The translations under genes and the position numbers were made by a program. The notes under the pieces were generated by a model, which worked only from the letters and a program-made list of their open reading frames with translations, was not told where the DNA came from and searched no databases. Positions 23,501 to 36,100 of a stretch of 64,000 bases of DNA are shown here, one piece after another. The DNA comes from Golubevia sp. BC0850 (lineage: Eukaryota; Basidiomycota; Exobasidiomycetes; Golubeviales; Golubeviaceae): contig JAAVVG010000010.1 of NCBI GenBank assembly GCA_012976225.1, forward strand, positions 434,001-498,000, written 5' to 3'. The number at the start of each line of letters is the position of its first letter. Position 1 is the stretch's first letter.

Positions 23501-24421
23501 TCCAATCAGAACATCAGATCCTCGTTCCAATGGAGATCGATCCCTGTCATCTGAAAAGGTTGATAGAGAATATTCTAATGATCAAAATCCACCTCAAGCG
23601 GCTCCTCTTTCGCCTCCTAGGTTCAATCCAAATGATTCTCCGAAGAGAGAAATCAAGAAACAGAATCTTGGAAGTGAGAATGGAAATGGGAATCGAATGG
23701 GAAATGGAAGCAATTCATTGTCAAGCTTGGACGAATCAAATGGCTTTGCACATGGTCTGAAACCTGATACTGAGGTCGGAGATCTGACTGCTTTCAATCT
23801 TCAGACTTTCAATCCTTCGAATGAAGAGGATTGGACGATCTTGGGGAAGATGTGGTTTAACACTCATGGAGTGAGTATCAACCTCCTCCCTTTGTGTCGT
23901 TTTCTTTACCCCTCTTTCTCCCATATCTGCCTATGTTACTGACAACTTGTAATCTCGTACGAACTTACACTTCCCTCCGTCCTCCAGTACTTTCCTTCCA
24001 CTCAAGAGCTAATGACCAACGTCAGTGAGTATTCAATCAAGTCACTTCGTCAATTCAATCCTCTCTCCATACTGACTTTGTCCATTCTACTTGATTCCCC
24101 TGGTTTGTTCGTTCCTCTTCTTCCTTCTATTCTCGTCTTTCTTTCCCATCAGTGCAACTCATGATGATGCAAGGCATGATGGTTCCAGGAGGTCAAGCCA
24201 TGCAAGCCATGCAAGGAATGCCCAACGAAACTCCCCAAAGTCAATCTAGCTCAAATCCTCCAAGTTCTGATCTGGGTGGGGAATGGCAAGTTCCGATTTC
24301 TCGAGCTCCTCCAACGGCTCAATTCCAAGGTGGAAATAATCACGGGGGAATGCGAGGTGGATATCAAGGTCAAGCTCAAGCTCAACAGCAGGGGTATCAA
24401 GGATACGGGCAGCAACAATAG
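20547..24421 (+). CDS. RNA polymerase II CTD-interacting domain (CID) protein, Nrd1/Seb1/SCAF-like
   Basis: Expected nuclear factor that binds the phosphorylated Pol II C-terminal domain and acts in transcription termination or RNA processing. Exons: 20547-about 20611 (MPASFTPKPSINSLTQNGFL), about 20751-20848 (EFKRLLREIVSKNKLSTTRV), about 21121-21423, about 21769-21927, about 22587-23060, then 23160 to 24421 in three pieces. The CID runs over the first four exons and shows EGDAMIAILLKEHSKCLSTS, LSSLYMFDAILRHA and, across the splice, AEQREKIKKVLVIWRRMSTF. The middle is disordered with SR dipeptides (RRSRSRSPIRTS) and Pro-rich repeats (SKPPPPL twice). A conserved-looking segment, FNPSNEEDWTILGKMWFNTH then YFPSTQELM, precedes a Met- and Gln/Gly-rich tail. 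I see no RRM, unlike Nrd1 or Seb1, so the subfamily is uncertain. Confidence 0.8.
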
Positions 24422-25280
24422 TGGAATTAAGGAAGTGGCTTGAAGGTGGGCGAGGCTGGACAGGAGAAGAGGTGAGGGGGAATGAGAGAAGGTGTATCGT
24501 CCAGAGATACATCTTCTACTGTACTGTACCAATACTAAACTCAGAACAAGTTGGATAGAATGATAGCAGTACAAGGTCTTATGTAGGATTCCAAATTTTG
24601 TGGCAATCTTGGGTTCGAGAAGGAAAAGTCATGACGAGGGAAAGTTTCGATGTCAACAAGAGGGAGGCAAAGAAAGATCTTCCGCTAACGGTGAGATGGA
24701 GATAAGAGGGAATCTCGCTCGACTCGAGACACGGTTCAGCTACTTAGTGAAGAAGAAAAACATGCAAGTAGATATGATGCATGATGGGGAGAGAAGGGAA
24801 GAAGAAGAAGAAGGTGAGGTGGCGTTGGAGGTTCGAGAACGAGGTGCACCCACGGATATACAGAGAGCCTCTGCTTGATCTTGAAATTCTAGAACCTAGC
24901 TCTCTTCCCCTCCCTCCCTCGACCTCTTCAATCTCTTTCTCACTTTTCATTCTTGCTTCTCAATTTCAAGCATTCGTCAAGAGAAGTCAAGTCGGTTAGA
25001 CTCGATTTCTAAGGGTGACACAAGAGATCATCAGTTCCATTCCATTCCGTTCACTTCCTACTCCTACTCAAATCTCTCCGAAGTTGCACCTGCTCTCTCC
25101 CTGAATCTCTTCTAATCTTCAGCAACTTGAGATACACGTTCAAGTCACACAGTCAACCCTCAAATCCAACCACCTGGGAACGAAGAGTGTCTTGTCATCC
25201 CACTTTCAATCCTCCTTCCCCTCCACCCACCCATCTACCTGTCCGCTCTCCTCAACCCTTCGAAGACTCTCTAGCACAAG
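24422..25280. other. Intergenic region
   Basis: About 860 bp with the 3' UTR of the CID gene and the promoter and leader of REG1. Open frames here are basic or low-complexity and not supported as genes. Confidence 0.5.
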
Positions 25281-28200
25281 ATGATGTCAGCACCTCAACC
25301 GTATCCAACAGTTGGATCTCATACTCCAGCACCAGATGATGCTCAAATCGAATCAAAGATGCCTTCCATTTGTGTAGACTATCTATCTCATGGCTGGGCA
25401 GAAGAAGACGTTTGGTCAAGTTGGAAAGCAATGACAAAGAGGAAGAACGAAATCGCAAACGGAGTCAGATTGGAGAATGCTAGTTGGAGAACTTGGGCAA
25501 AGCAGAGAGGGAATCTAAAGACCATCAGTCCAGAGACATTGAATTGGTGAGTAGACTAGACAAAGACGGGCCTTGTGATCCACAACACTCAGTTGGATTT
25601 GGGCAATGCGACAAGTTAAATAGGGGCGCGCGCGAGGAATAGAATCCATTGGGATTGTTATTTTCGGAGGAATGGATTGCCAAGGAGGCGACTCTGTTTG
25701 AGTCGGAATCTCGAAAGGGGGGGGGGCGAGCGGAGAGAGAGGAAGGAAGCAGCAGGAGGAACTCTACATGAGCCCAGCCTCTAGAGATACTCTCTGTCAA
25801 GATTCTTTCACCTTCGTATCCTTTGCAGATGCTACCTTTTCTAACGTTCTTCTCATCTCTCTCTTGCCATCCCTCTCCTTTCCTCCTTGCCTCCCATCAG
25901 GCTGAAGGACAGCGATGTGACTTGGCTCTACGGACCTCTCCATGAGCATGTCGATTCGGTCCCTCCTCCCAAGATCGCTTCTACTCAAGATAGACTAGAT
26001 TTGGTGGATCTCAGTCATACAAAATCAATTCTCAAGCACAGAACTATCTCCGAAATGTTGACGACGCCAGGAAGGTCAGCTTCTCCAACTGTGGACAGGA
26101 ACTTCGAGGAGGAGGATGAAGACGAAGACGAAGCTGCCAGAGAGTCAAGGTTGAGAAGAGGTACAATATTCCCAGTCAGAAGCGATTCAAACATCCAAAG
26201 CAGAGGTCCGGTCAGAAAAAGGGGATCTCCTCCAATCACGCCTTCCGAGCATCTTCTATCTCATCCTTCTTTGGGTAACCGAACGGACTCTACTGCCTCT
26301 TCAGTGGAACAGGAGAAGAGGCACATCTCTTTCAATCAGAGAGTGGAGCAATGTATCTCGATCGATATCGATGAGCGTGAATACGATGACGAGGATGATG
26401 AGGATGATGATGAAGATAGAGATGATTACGATGATGAGCTGAATGGAGGAAGCTCGGACGAAGATGGAAATCAAAGAGACGGAGATTCTTCTGAAGATGA
26501 TGACGAACAAATTCTTACTATGAAAGCAAGTCCAAGGATGTCACCCTCTCTTCCAATGACGACTACCTCGTCACTCTCTTCTAGAAATTCTTCTCCTGGT
26601 CCAGTCGATCATCACACCATCGCAAAGTTAGCTCCAACGCTTCTCAAGACTACTGGAAACTTTCCATCTCCTTCTCCAGCTGTGGTGGATCCTTCTGGGA
26701 TCGGTGGAAACCAATCTCATTCTCCATCTCCTCCAAGCTCTTCGCCAGCCGCCACGCCTGGAACAGGAAAGGGGCCCAAGTCCAACAGCTCTTCAGGTGG
26801 ACACATCAATCCTGCCAACATGTTTGACACTCCAAACCAAGAAGAGGCACCTCCCAACCCTCAAGGATCTGGCCACGTCAAGCAGTGGGATGATGATGAG
26901 GAATTCTCTTCGAACACCTTCGATTACTTCAATGGTCCTGACATGGGCGGAGACTACGAATTGGACCACGCAAGCTCTTCTTCCAATCAGTATAATCGAA
27001 AGAATCTTTCTTCAGAATCTGGAGGTTTGGAAGCAACGAGTCCAGAAAATGGAAGGAGTGGTTGGATCTCTCCGGGAAGCTCTTCCGGTTCAAGCTCGAA
27101 TGGAGGTTCTCAGTCTACTGCCACTTCCAATCCGATCTCTACCACTACCAATGCCACGACTTCTTCTACTAGAGATTCAGATGAGATTCCAATGAAGACT
27201 GGAGCAACCTTCTCACTCGGATCTCCACCGAAAGGAAATGGAGGTCCGCCTCTCTCTCTACCTAGATCTATTCTTAAGCGTAGAACAAGTGGTTCCAATT
27301 CCCATGAACTCAACAGCATCATGGACGAAGATGGAGACGTTGACATTCTGTCAACTCATCCTTCCTCGAACGAGTCTAGGCTTTCCAACTCTCTGGGTGT
27401 CAAGGCTGAATCTCTCAACGATCCTGCCGCTGCCCTCGCTAGTTCTTCCAGTGATTCTTTAGATTCCTCAGGAGGTGGAGATAGGGAAAGAGGCAGATCC
27501 TCTCAAAGACTTGGATCATCTGCTTCCTACGAAAGATTGCAAGAAGCTGCTTCTAAGTCTTCAGGTGGGGTCGGAGCTGGTTCTTCAGGCACGAGCAGAG
27601 GTAGATCCGGAAGTTCAGGTTCCAATGGGAACTCAACTAGTCCAAGCGCAAGTCCTTATGGAAGCTACGAACAGATCTCTCAAGCTCAGAGTTCCGCCTC
27701 CAAAGGATCTGCTCCTGGATCGTACAAGAACTCAGCTGGATCAAACAGACGAAAACCTTCTCCTCAACAAGGAAATCACGTCGGGAGTCCTCCCAACTCT
27801 CCCCCATCAAATCAACAAGCAGGAAAGTTCAGACCTCAAGAGAGAAGAGATTCTTTCAGAGACGGTGAAAGACCAGTCGGACTTGGACCAACCTCAAACT
27901 CTACTGGATCAAAGTCTGAAAAGAAAACTGCCGGAGTTTTGAACAATGGAGGAGGTGGTCAAGATCAAGATGATGGTGGAGCGTTCGATTCTTCAGACGA
28001 TGACGCTGAGGTGGCCTCTCACGGTCCTGCTGGAAAAGACGAGGTGGAATTGAGAAGAGAACAGAATCAACAAAAAGCCAAGTTGGCAAGTAAGAAAGGA
28101 AAGTCTGCAGCTACTGGAAATAAAGGTTCGACTAGATCTTCAATTGATTCCAACAGGTCTTTAGAGTCTTCAATTCTTCTACCTGAGAATCCTTTGAACA

Positions 28201-28682
28201 TCGATACTAGCAATGTTCCTCCCAACCAGAACGCCAATCAAGATCCTTCTGGTCTCAACTTTGGGGGATCACCAGCTCAACTACCTGGACCAACTCCTCT
28301 CAACACTCCTACTTTGGCTTTAGCAAAATCTAGATCCCAGAGGAAGAAAGCTGCTGGAAAGAACAAGGCTTCATCAAATGGAAGAGTCAGAGAAGAAGAG
28401 GAGGAAGATGAGGAAGATGATCTAGGAGGTGAAGGTTCTTCTAGTTCAAATCCTTCGAGTCCTACTGTTCCGAGAAGACAATCAGCTACCGGTGCTCTTG
28501 TTGCCCCAACTCATTCAGGTGATCTTCCTAGAATCCCTTTGGCTGATGATTATGTAGATGAAGATGAAGGTGGAATCATTGGTAGAGCGGTAGAAATCGT
28601 CAACACTGCTAGAGATTTGATTGGGGCTCTGCTCGGAAGTGGAGGTGCTGGAGGTAGGAGTTGGAGAGAAGGTGGGATGTAA
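25281..28682 (+). CDS. REG1: Protein phosphatase 1 regulatory subunit, Reg1 type
   Basis: Directs PP1 (Glc7) in glucose repression; in yeast Reg1-Glc7 inactivates the Snf1 kinase. Two exons, 25281-25546 and 25901-28682, give 1015 residues; the splice completes ETLNW|LKDSDVTWLYGPL. The N-terminal fungal domain (DUF1752, GATA-like) is clear: CVDYLSHGWAEEDVWSSW then RLENASWRTWAKQRGNLKTI. Next are KSILKHRTISEML and, at residues 229-242, RHISFNQRVEQCISID, the Reg1 PP1-docking region. An acidic tract follows directly (EYDDEDDEDDDEDRDDYDDE). A second SILKRRTSG lies further on. The rest is Ser/Gly/Asn-rich and disordered, ending in a short hydrophobic helix (IIGRAVEIVNTARDLIGALL). The intron holds a G10 run. 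Confidence 0.93.
25717..25726 (+). repeat. G10 run in the REG1 intron
   Basis: Ten consecutive G within the intron at 25547-25900. Confidence 0.95.
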
Positions 28683-29839
28683 AAGTTGGGAACGTGAGAA
28701 ACTCGCAGACAGTCTTAGAGAGACGGTGAGAAAGTTAATTTCCTTCCCAACCTCTTCCTATTCGCTCCGTCTAGTGCAACAGCAACCTTTATTCTGATCT
28801 TCAAAATCTAGTAGAAAACGCTCTTTTTGAAAAGGTAGTACATCATCCTCTAGTCCTCAACCTCAATAGACCCACGCATCATTCCATCCCTCAGCCCTTT
28901 CAACTCTCATGAAATCTTTGAAGCTCGCTTTTCATGCTCCTGATGCCTTTTCGATGCCTTACCCTGAACATTGCCATCCACGAATCGTCAAGAAAAACAA
29001 TAATCACCTTTGCTCTTCAATCTCTCTCATTCTTCTCTCTCAGTAAATGCTTCACCTCCTCTAGACCTTTTGTTTTCTTCATTGTTTCGTCTCTTCTTCA
29101 TTTTATTTTTCCTTCCCTCTGAATTCAGTTTTATCTCCCGCCACTCTCTCATAACTACTCGTTGTCTCGTCGATTCGATCTCAATAAAGTTCCCTTGTCA
29201 ACAAATCCTTCAAAAAAATGATCTTTCAAACCATGTGCTTTTTTGTACCTCACTCGCCCGCTTCTTGTTCTTGAATTCTCCGTGGTACACAATCAATCAT
29301 TTCAAGCACACTGACAAGTTACAGCTGATGGGCGTGAACGTGTGGGAAACAAGTCTCAAGATGTCAGGCATAGGCTATCCTTTGCTCCTGCTGATGTCAT
29401 AGGGGTCGAGATGAGGTGGGAAGCGAAGAGGATGTAGCGACCATGTAAGCAGATCGCTCGTCTTCTCGACCTGTCGGTTCTTCACTTTTGACGATCCATT
29501 CAATTGAATCTCAAGTAGTTCTCTAGCGAATTGATTCCTTCCAAAGCAGTGTCTAGAGAGAAGATTAGAGGTCTCCTTGATGTTAACTTAGAAGCTTGCT
29601 TCCTCGACGACCTTTGGGCAAGGACTCAGAGAAAGACTACCTTTCAATGACTACTGGAGAAGGCAAGAAGGACATCCTCACGATTCTACTCACTCCTTCC
29701 TCAAAAGGGGGTCTGAGATTGGCTCTGCCCGCCAAGAGCTAAGAAGCAAGTTCTGCTTCTCAGAAGTCAGAACGAAAAAGACCTCTTCTCTTTCTTCCTT
29801 CTCAAACCATCGCATCTTTCCCTCTTTCCTCTCTTCATT
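28683..29839. other. Intergenic region without a recognised gene
   Basis: About 1.15 kb; the first 500 bases are T-rich and likely REG1 3' UTR. The plus-strand frame at 29010-29402 has no start context or domain that I would defend. Confidence 0.5.
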
Positions 29840-30722
29840 TCTTCTTTGATTCTTTGAAAATGTTGATCATCAAAAACTATTTTGAAAGACATTAACAACA
29901 AGATCCGACGAAGCTTCAATCTCAGAACGAGATTACCTCATTGATGTCACTAGAAGACGTTCAACTTTCATTCTGTTCCGACGGTTTACTCAAATCATTT
30001 AGCCATCTACATTTTCCAAAAGTCAAGAAGTTGGCGTTGAAGTCATCTCTCCTGGCTCCATTCACTCTTGAGGCTGTTCAAGAACTGTTGATTAGCATGA
30101 GGCTTTCTCTAGAGAGTCTCTCCTTGGTCTCTGTTGGAGAGGGATCATTCTCTCATTTACGAAAATTGTCAGATGAGAACAAAAAAGTTTTGTGGATGGA
30201 GATGGAAAAAGGAACCAGTCCACGGAATGCTACGTTTCCCGAATTGAAGTCCTTGACTCTGACTACGGATATGGTTTTTGATCGCAGATTTCTTCTCTCC
30301 AGCAAATTCGCCCGTGTTAGAAGAGCTGATAATTTAGAACTCTCGAAGGACGAAGTTTTAAGCCGTTTTCAGATGAAGAGAAGGTCGTATCACTGTCAAA
30401 GGTCCTTTCAATCATCAGGTCCAAGTCCTCTTCTATCAGGAGAATCTCGCTAGAAGAGTTCAAGTCTCCTGCGATCTCTTCAGAACTAGCAGGCGAGATC
30501 TGCTTCACAAATTTAGATTGCTTGTCCATTAAAGAATGCTCTCCCCTGGTTTCTAGATTCTTCAAGAGATGTCAGCATCCAAACCATTCGAAACTTCAGT
30601 TCTTGCGTCGCTATCGAGGCAAGACATCCTGCACCGATTCAACATTCGAAGATCTTGAGGATGCTTTGGCTGCAAACAGTGCAGCCTTGTGGAGCGGAGC
30701 TAGAAGAAGAGGAAAAAGTTGA
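29840..30722 (+). pseudogene. Truncated F-box/LRR-family relic (copy of the 40281-42602 locus)
   Basis: The plus strand matches the 3' part of the minus-strand locus at 40281-42602 over its whole length, e.g. FTLEAVQELLISMRLSLESL against FTLQGVQELLISMSISLEEL, and NLDCLSIKECSPLVSRFFKR against NLDLLSIKDCSPMVYKFFQR. The F-box and the first LRR-like part are absent. Within the shared part an in-frame TAA stands near 29892 where the other copy has GAA (after DYFEGH), and the frame shifts near 30375, so the ATG at 29941 opens only a fragment. Host gene decay, not a mobile element. Confidence 0.7.
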
Positions 30723-31134
30723 AATGGAGGATGACCAGATTTAGATTTGAGAAGGGGTGAAATGGCAGCTATTGGAGAAAAGGATTTCATACGAAAGCAA
30801 ATCAAGGGGTCAAATCGAATGATAAAGGAGGACCAGGTTGGAGAATGAGTAAATCACGGAGAGGTAATTGAAGGGAGAAGTTTGATCGTGTTTGCTCTTT
30901 CTCTAAAGATCTCGAGCGAATGGCCTCCAAAAGTATAAAAACTCAATAGTCAAAGGGGAGGCGATTGAAGTAACGTGAAAAGCTGTGACGAAACTTGAAC
31001 CAACTCTGTCTCGTAAAATCGAACCTTTTGAACTAAAAAACACAATTCTGTCTGTTCTAGATTTCGAGTTGTGCAATGAATGAGACATTTGGAGGCTTGA
31101 TGAGTTGACCAAGATAATTACAATCTAAAGATTT
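30723..31134. other. Intergenic region
   Basis: About 410 bp between the F-box relic and the 3' end of the kinase-like gene. Nothing supported. Confidence 0.5.
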
Positions 31135-32666
31135 TCATCTTGACGAAGGAGAAGGTGGAAGAACACCTAAAGTCTCGCAAGATAGAAAATCGACAGCAGT
31201 AGACTTGTTCCTGAAGTCAATCATCTGGTTTTCCGGAAAGACTTGACTTGGAAGCTGTGGCGGAGATGAGAGAACAGGAGAATGTGTCTTGAGTATAAAA
31301 ATCAAAGATTCTTCGATACGTCCAGTTGAACTCACCAGCGAATCGAAGAGTCGGCTCCATAACACTCCCATCTCTCTCAGCTTTCCCTCATCTGAAAATT
31401 CTGATCTTGAATCAGGAGTCAGCCCTACTGAACTTGCCCAGTCGATCCAAACTGCCTCGTAGTCAGGCTTCTCCTTACTCTCTTGCTCTTGATTCCCACA
31501 CTTCCGCCCTATTCGCATTCCCATACCTCCTTCTGAATCTGATTTCATTTCTCTGACTATGACATTCCTTGCGAAAGCGTCATTGTGTAGCCACGGTACA
31601 GCTTCGATCGTTTTGACGGCCGCTTTGCAAGTCCCTTCTTTCGCAAACTCTGACAGGGTTCTCCATCCCTCAGAAGGCGAAAGGAACTCGATCAGAAGGC
31701 CGTGAGAGCACTTTTGGAGAAGTCTTTTGATATTCGCCCTTGCTTGAGACTGATTGAAGGATGTTCTCGCCTTTGTTGTGGGACTGGAGCTTGAGATCGA
31801 TTGAGCGAGTTCGTCTATCTCTAGCGTCGACATCTCTGGAAATTCGAGGTATCCATAACATCTAGGAGAAACGGGAGATGCCTCTGATGAAGGTTCTGAG
31901 GTGTAAGTCAGGCCTAGAGCCGAAAGCTGAATGTAGGCTTCTCTCTCCTTTTGGAACTGTACGGGATTGTCCGTCGACGAGAGCTTGTGATACTGTAGAA
32001 TACAGCGAAGTTAAGGAGGATGAGTCAAATTAGCTCTGCTATGACGCTTTGAATCGAGAGAGTGGACGGAGACGATCCATGAACTGAACTCACAGCTTTC
32101 AAAACCATCTGAACACCATTTGGAAGGTTGACTAAGACCGTCATACTAGCTCTACCAATAGACAACGTCTTTTCCAACCTTATCCTTCTCCAATCTGTCT
32201 GAGATTGGGCTTGGCTCTGTTCTTCATTCACTCCCGTTCGCGGACCATCCCGAGGTGCTTCTTCTTCCAATTCAACTACTCGCCCCTCCAGGAAGAGCTT
32301 CTGAAAATTCAGCTCCTTCATGACTGACTTTTTATGAGTGTTTGAATAGAATCGCTGACGATTCTGAGCCCATGGAAAGGTGGCATTCGAGCTTGTTTGA
32401 CCCAAATATGGATTCGATCCAAAAGGAGTAGGCAGATCTTCCCTTGATGTGAGATTGTGGAATGCTCTAAGCTGTGATTCTCGCTTTCTAGATAGACCTG
32501 GTCTTGGTTTCGAACTTGTCTTGCTGTTGTTGAGTGTCATTCGGTATCGCGAATTCGCGATTGGCTGAGAAGTTTCTGTGTAGAGACTCCGCCGAGAAAC
32601 ACTTTCTTCACTCCAACCAATCGGCGTTCTGCCTCTCTTATCAAGTTTATAGCCACACATTCTCAT
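31135..32666 (-). CDS. Protein-kinase-like fold protein
   Basis: Resembles the divergent kinase-like proteins common in basidiomycetes; substrate unknown. Two exons: 32666-32093 and about 31995-31135, joined as VLKA|YHKLSS. The first has a glycine-poor loop and a possible beta-3 Lys (RASMTVLVNLPNGVQMVLKA). The second has a possible helix-C Glu (QFQKEREAYIQLSALG), GLLIEFLSPSEGW at the hinge position, a catalytic-loop-like LHNDAFARNVIV (H-x-D and N) and VWIDWASSVG where DFG would lie. The order matches a kinase fold but with an aminoglycoside-kinase-like HND loop. ATGs at 32666 and 32660 are both possible starts; the frame is open upstream. The N-terminal 100 residues are Ser/Arg-rich and of no known family. 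Activity cannot be assumed. Confidence 0.6.
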
Positions 32667-32739
32667 CCAATTGAGAGAATGGTGGGCCCCAAACCCCTTC
32701 AAAGATAGTTTGCAGGAGGTAAGGAGGTTCACATCTCTG

Positions 32740-33153
32740 ATTGTGGGCTTGATCTGACGGGATTACCAGACAAAGAGATAAACAAAATGTAGCCCACAAT
32801 CAGTCTCATCGGGAGATTGTCCGATATCAATCAATCGAAGTCGCGAAGAAATCAAGTTCAAATAATTAGCAGGTCTGCGTTACAAACGAGAGGGAATGGA
32901 AGCAAAGAAATAGCAGGCAGGAAAGGAGCGTGGGAAGAGAGACACGTGAGCATACAATAAGGAGAAGGGAAGTAGAAATATAAGGGCAGAAAGAGAGAGG
33001 GTATCTATCAGGTGTATACAGAGGATAGGAGCGCGAAGGAATCGATTCTGGGAGCCAACACGACTAGGGTTGGAGTCAATCAAATGAATAGAAAAGTTGG
33101 TGCAACGAAAGAGGGTGTTTGAATTGATTTGATTTGTGAAGGTAGCGGTCTTG
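32740..33153. other. Intergenic region
   Basis: About 410 bp holding the promoter of the kinase-like gene and the 3' end of the next minus-strand gene. No gene supported. Confidence 0.5.
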
Positions 33154-36100
33154 TTATAGTTGAGAAGTAAAAGTGGATCCTTCGTCGCTTCCACTTCTAT
33201 TACTTCCAGCAGTGACACATCTTTCTCTTCTTGGAATTTCAACCTTCGAAGCAGTTCTTACTTCAGCGATCTCACTATCTTGGGAGAGGGCTCCAGGACC
33301 ATTTGGAGTTGAAGGGAAAGTAGAAAGCTCTGAAGATAGAGAAGAGTCATTGGTACCTGCAGCTTGAGGTTCTTCTAGAAATTCCGTCTCAGTTGTTTCA
33401 TTCTCTCCTGATTCTTCAGTTGGATTTGATCCTTCGTGATTAGATTCTAGAGCTTCTTCGGTCTCGTTTGAAGTCCCTTCCTTGGGAGCTGAGGAGCTGA
33501 GAGAGCCGTAAGTGCGAAGCTCGGTTAGAAGCTTTTGAGTTGGATCTTCTTCTAGAGTTTCCGTCGATTCTTCTTGAGGTTGCTCGACTTCCGATACTTC
33601 TGCTGCATGAGACTCTGAATCTTCGGCCAGAATTCCCTTCTCGAGACTAGATGGGTTTCCAGCTTTCGCCTCTGAGAAGCCTGAGCTTTCCGGATCTTCA
33701 ACTTTTTCTTCCTCTGGAGCGTGGTCTTGAGAGGGTTCTTCGTTTCCAGTGACGTCCATTCTTATTTCACTAGAAAAGTCTGCAGGAGGCGTTTGAAGGT
33801 CGTCAGGGAGCCTGCATTGACTATTTCTAACAGTCAAAGGAGCCAATTGGACTTTCTCGACAGGAGTTGACTCTTCAACGATGGAGTTGGCCACTTCCTC
33901 CTGACTGGATTGTAGTCTTTCGATCTCTTCAGCAGCTCTCTGACAAAGAGAAGCGTAAACCTTTTTCTCTTCCTCCCTAATCATTTCAAGTTGAGCTAGA
34001 ACTGATTGTACTTCTTGAAGGGCATTGAAGAGATCTTTGGAAGAAGAGTCTTGATTGAGATGAGAGTATTGAGAGAGCATGGCCGCAGGTTCTTGCTTAG
34101 AGGCTTGAGGGGTTGAGATGGATTCGTGGGATGAAATTGCAGAGTCTTGAGTGAGAGGTTCTCCCTCTACCGTCTTGACATGTTCTCCGTCTTGAGTCTT
34201 GGGAGGAGTTGCAGGTGCTAGCTCGTCTTCCACTCCTGGAGCAACGAGAGGTGCAGCTGCTACGAGTTGGTGAGAGGAAGACACCGGTTCTCCACCATCC
34301 CTGACTTCTTCGACTTCATCGTCGACTTGGTCAGAGGCGAGAGTCTCTCTGTCTGTAGCTCGACTCGAGCTTCTACTTCCATTGAGAGCAGCTGCAACCG
34401 AAGCTTTGAACCTCTCGGTTCTAGAAGGTTTCTTTGAGTGGCCCTTGACTGAGTCGAAATCGTCTCCATGTCCGACAGAAGATGAAGAAGTAGGAATTTC
34501 TCTAGTAGATTCTTGAGAGTGGCTTACTTGAGAAGAGACCCCGACCGGGAATTCAGGACCAACTGGAGAAGGAAGATATTGAGCGAAAGGAGGAGCATCA
34601 TTCGAGTTCTTGTTAATTCTCATAGTAAGAGTTTGCTCTTGTCTGAATTGTTGAGGTGCTAGTTGATTCGTCTCCAAGATTCCTTTCTGTACTCCAGTCA
34701 ATTGAATAGGTGAGACCGGAGGGATTTCAGATAGTTGAGGCTTTTCAGCAGAACTTGAATCCGACTCCAATGGTGGTAATGGTTTGCGAGCTGGAGACTT
34801 GGTTGGCTTGTTCTGTGAAGTTGAAGACTTAAGAGAGGAGTTTTCCAGACTTCCACCTGTGGCTGAGAATCCTGCAACAGCAGAAGCGGGAGAGGGCTGG
34901 GCGCTATAGAATTCAGAGCTTCCCACTTCAGTCGAACCTGATCTGGAGATGGATCTTGAGGCAGAAGCAGGTTGAACTCCACCTCTGCTACTAGGTCTAC
35001 TGTTGGAACCTTCCTTAAGATCTGATCTTGCATGGATCTCATCAACGCCAGGAGCTGATGTTTGAGTCGCTTCTGCTTGATCAGAGGGAATCTGGACGGG
35101 TTCCTCCTGCTTGGCGGCTGGGATCGAAGAGCTTGACGAATTCTTGTAAGCTGCTACGATTGCAGCTGCTGCTGACTGTGATGAATCCGTAGACTTGCTG
35201 AAGACTTCACTATCAGGACGTAGAGATACCAAGCCATGTTGAGAAGGACTTCCAGAGGCATGTCCATCACTTGAAGACGCTGCTACGCCAGCAGCAGCTC
35301 TTCTGATAGCAGCGATGCTAGTCGGACCAGGAGAACTGCTAGTTGGAGAAGGTAGACCTAGATCAGTCACAAATGGTGATTGCTCAGATCCATCTGGAAG
35401 TCCGAAAGGATTTGGGGTGGCGGGTTGAGATTCGAAACTTGAAACCTTAGCACCAGGAGATGAAGTATTCCTATCGTGGCCTCTCTTGAAAGAAATTGAA
35501 TCTCTCTTGAGTCTCAAAGAACTCCTCATAGGAGAGGTTGAAGTTGAGGTTGCTTGAGAATCCGGAAGATCAGGTTGAGTAAGAGGAACGTAACTTCCTC
35601 CACCAGGAAGAATTCTCTTTGTACTGGAACTATTCCTAATCTGTTCATCAAAAGCCCTTTCTCTTTCCTTTTGAACCTCCTTTCCGGTAGATGGAGATGG
35701 AGAAGCGAAGGAGTTTGATCCACTTGGAGGTCTAATCGAATTTGAATGAGAGTTTGAAATTGATTGTGATGATTTGGAAGATTTGAGATTCTTTTCGGAA
35801 GGTTTTCGACCTATTCCAATTGATCTACCTGCTTTGGCTAGGAATCCGTTTGACTTCTTGGTGGAGAGAGAAGGTGAAGGTGATGGTAGACCTCCAAATC
35901 TTGAAGGAGGAAGAGGTGGAGCCCCATCTGGTCCAGGTCCTGTGTCTCTCAAGAAGTCGGCCAACTGAAAGGATTTGTTCAATGCGGAGTGAAAGAGAGA
36001 GGGTCAGATAGGTGTTTTGTGCCAACGTCGAATCAAGAGGGCTCGAGAGATAAGAGAGGTCTGATCTCTGAAGCTCAGACTCTCATCCACCAGCCATATC

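Noticed and set aside
26301-26510. Hydrophobic Ile/Val-rich minus-strand frame that looks like a membrane protein
   Set aside because: It is the antisense shadow of the Asp/Glu tract of REG1.
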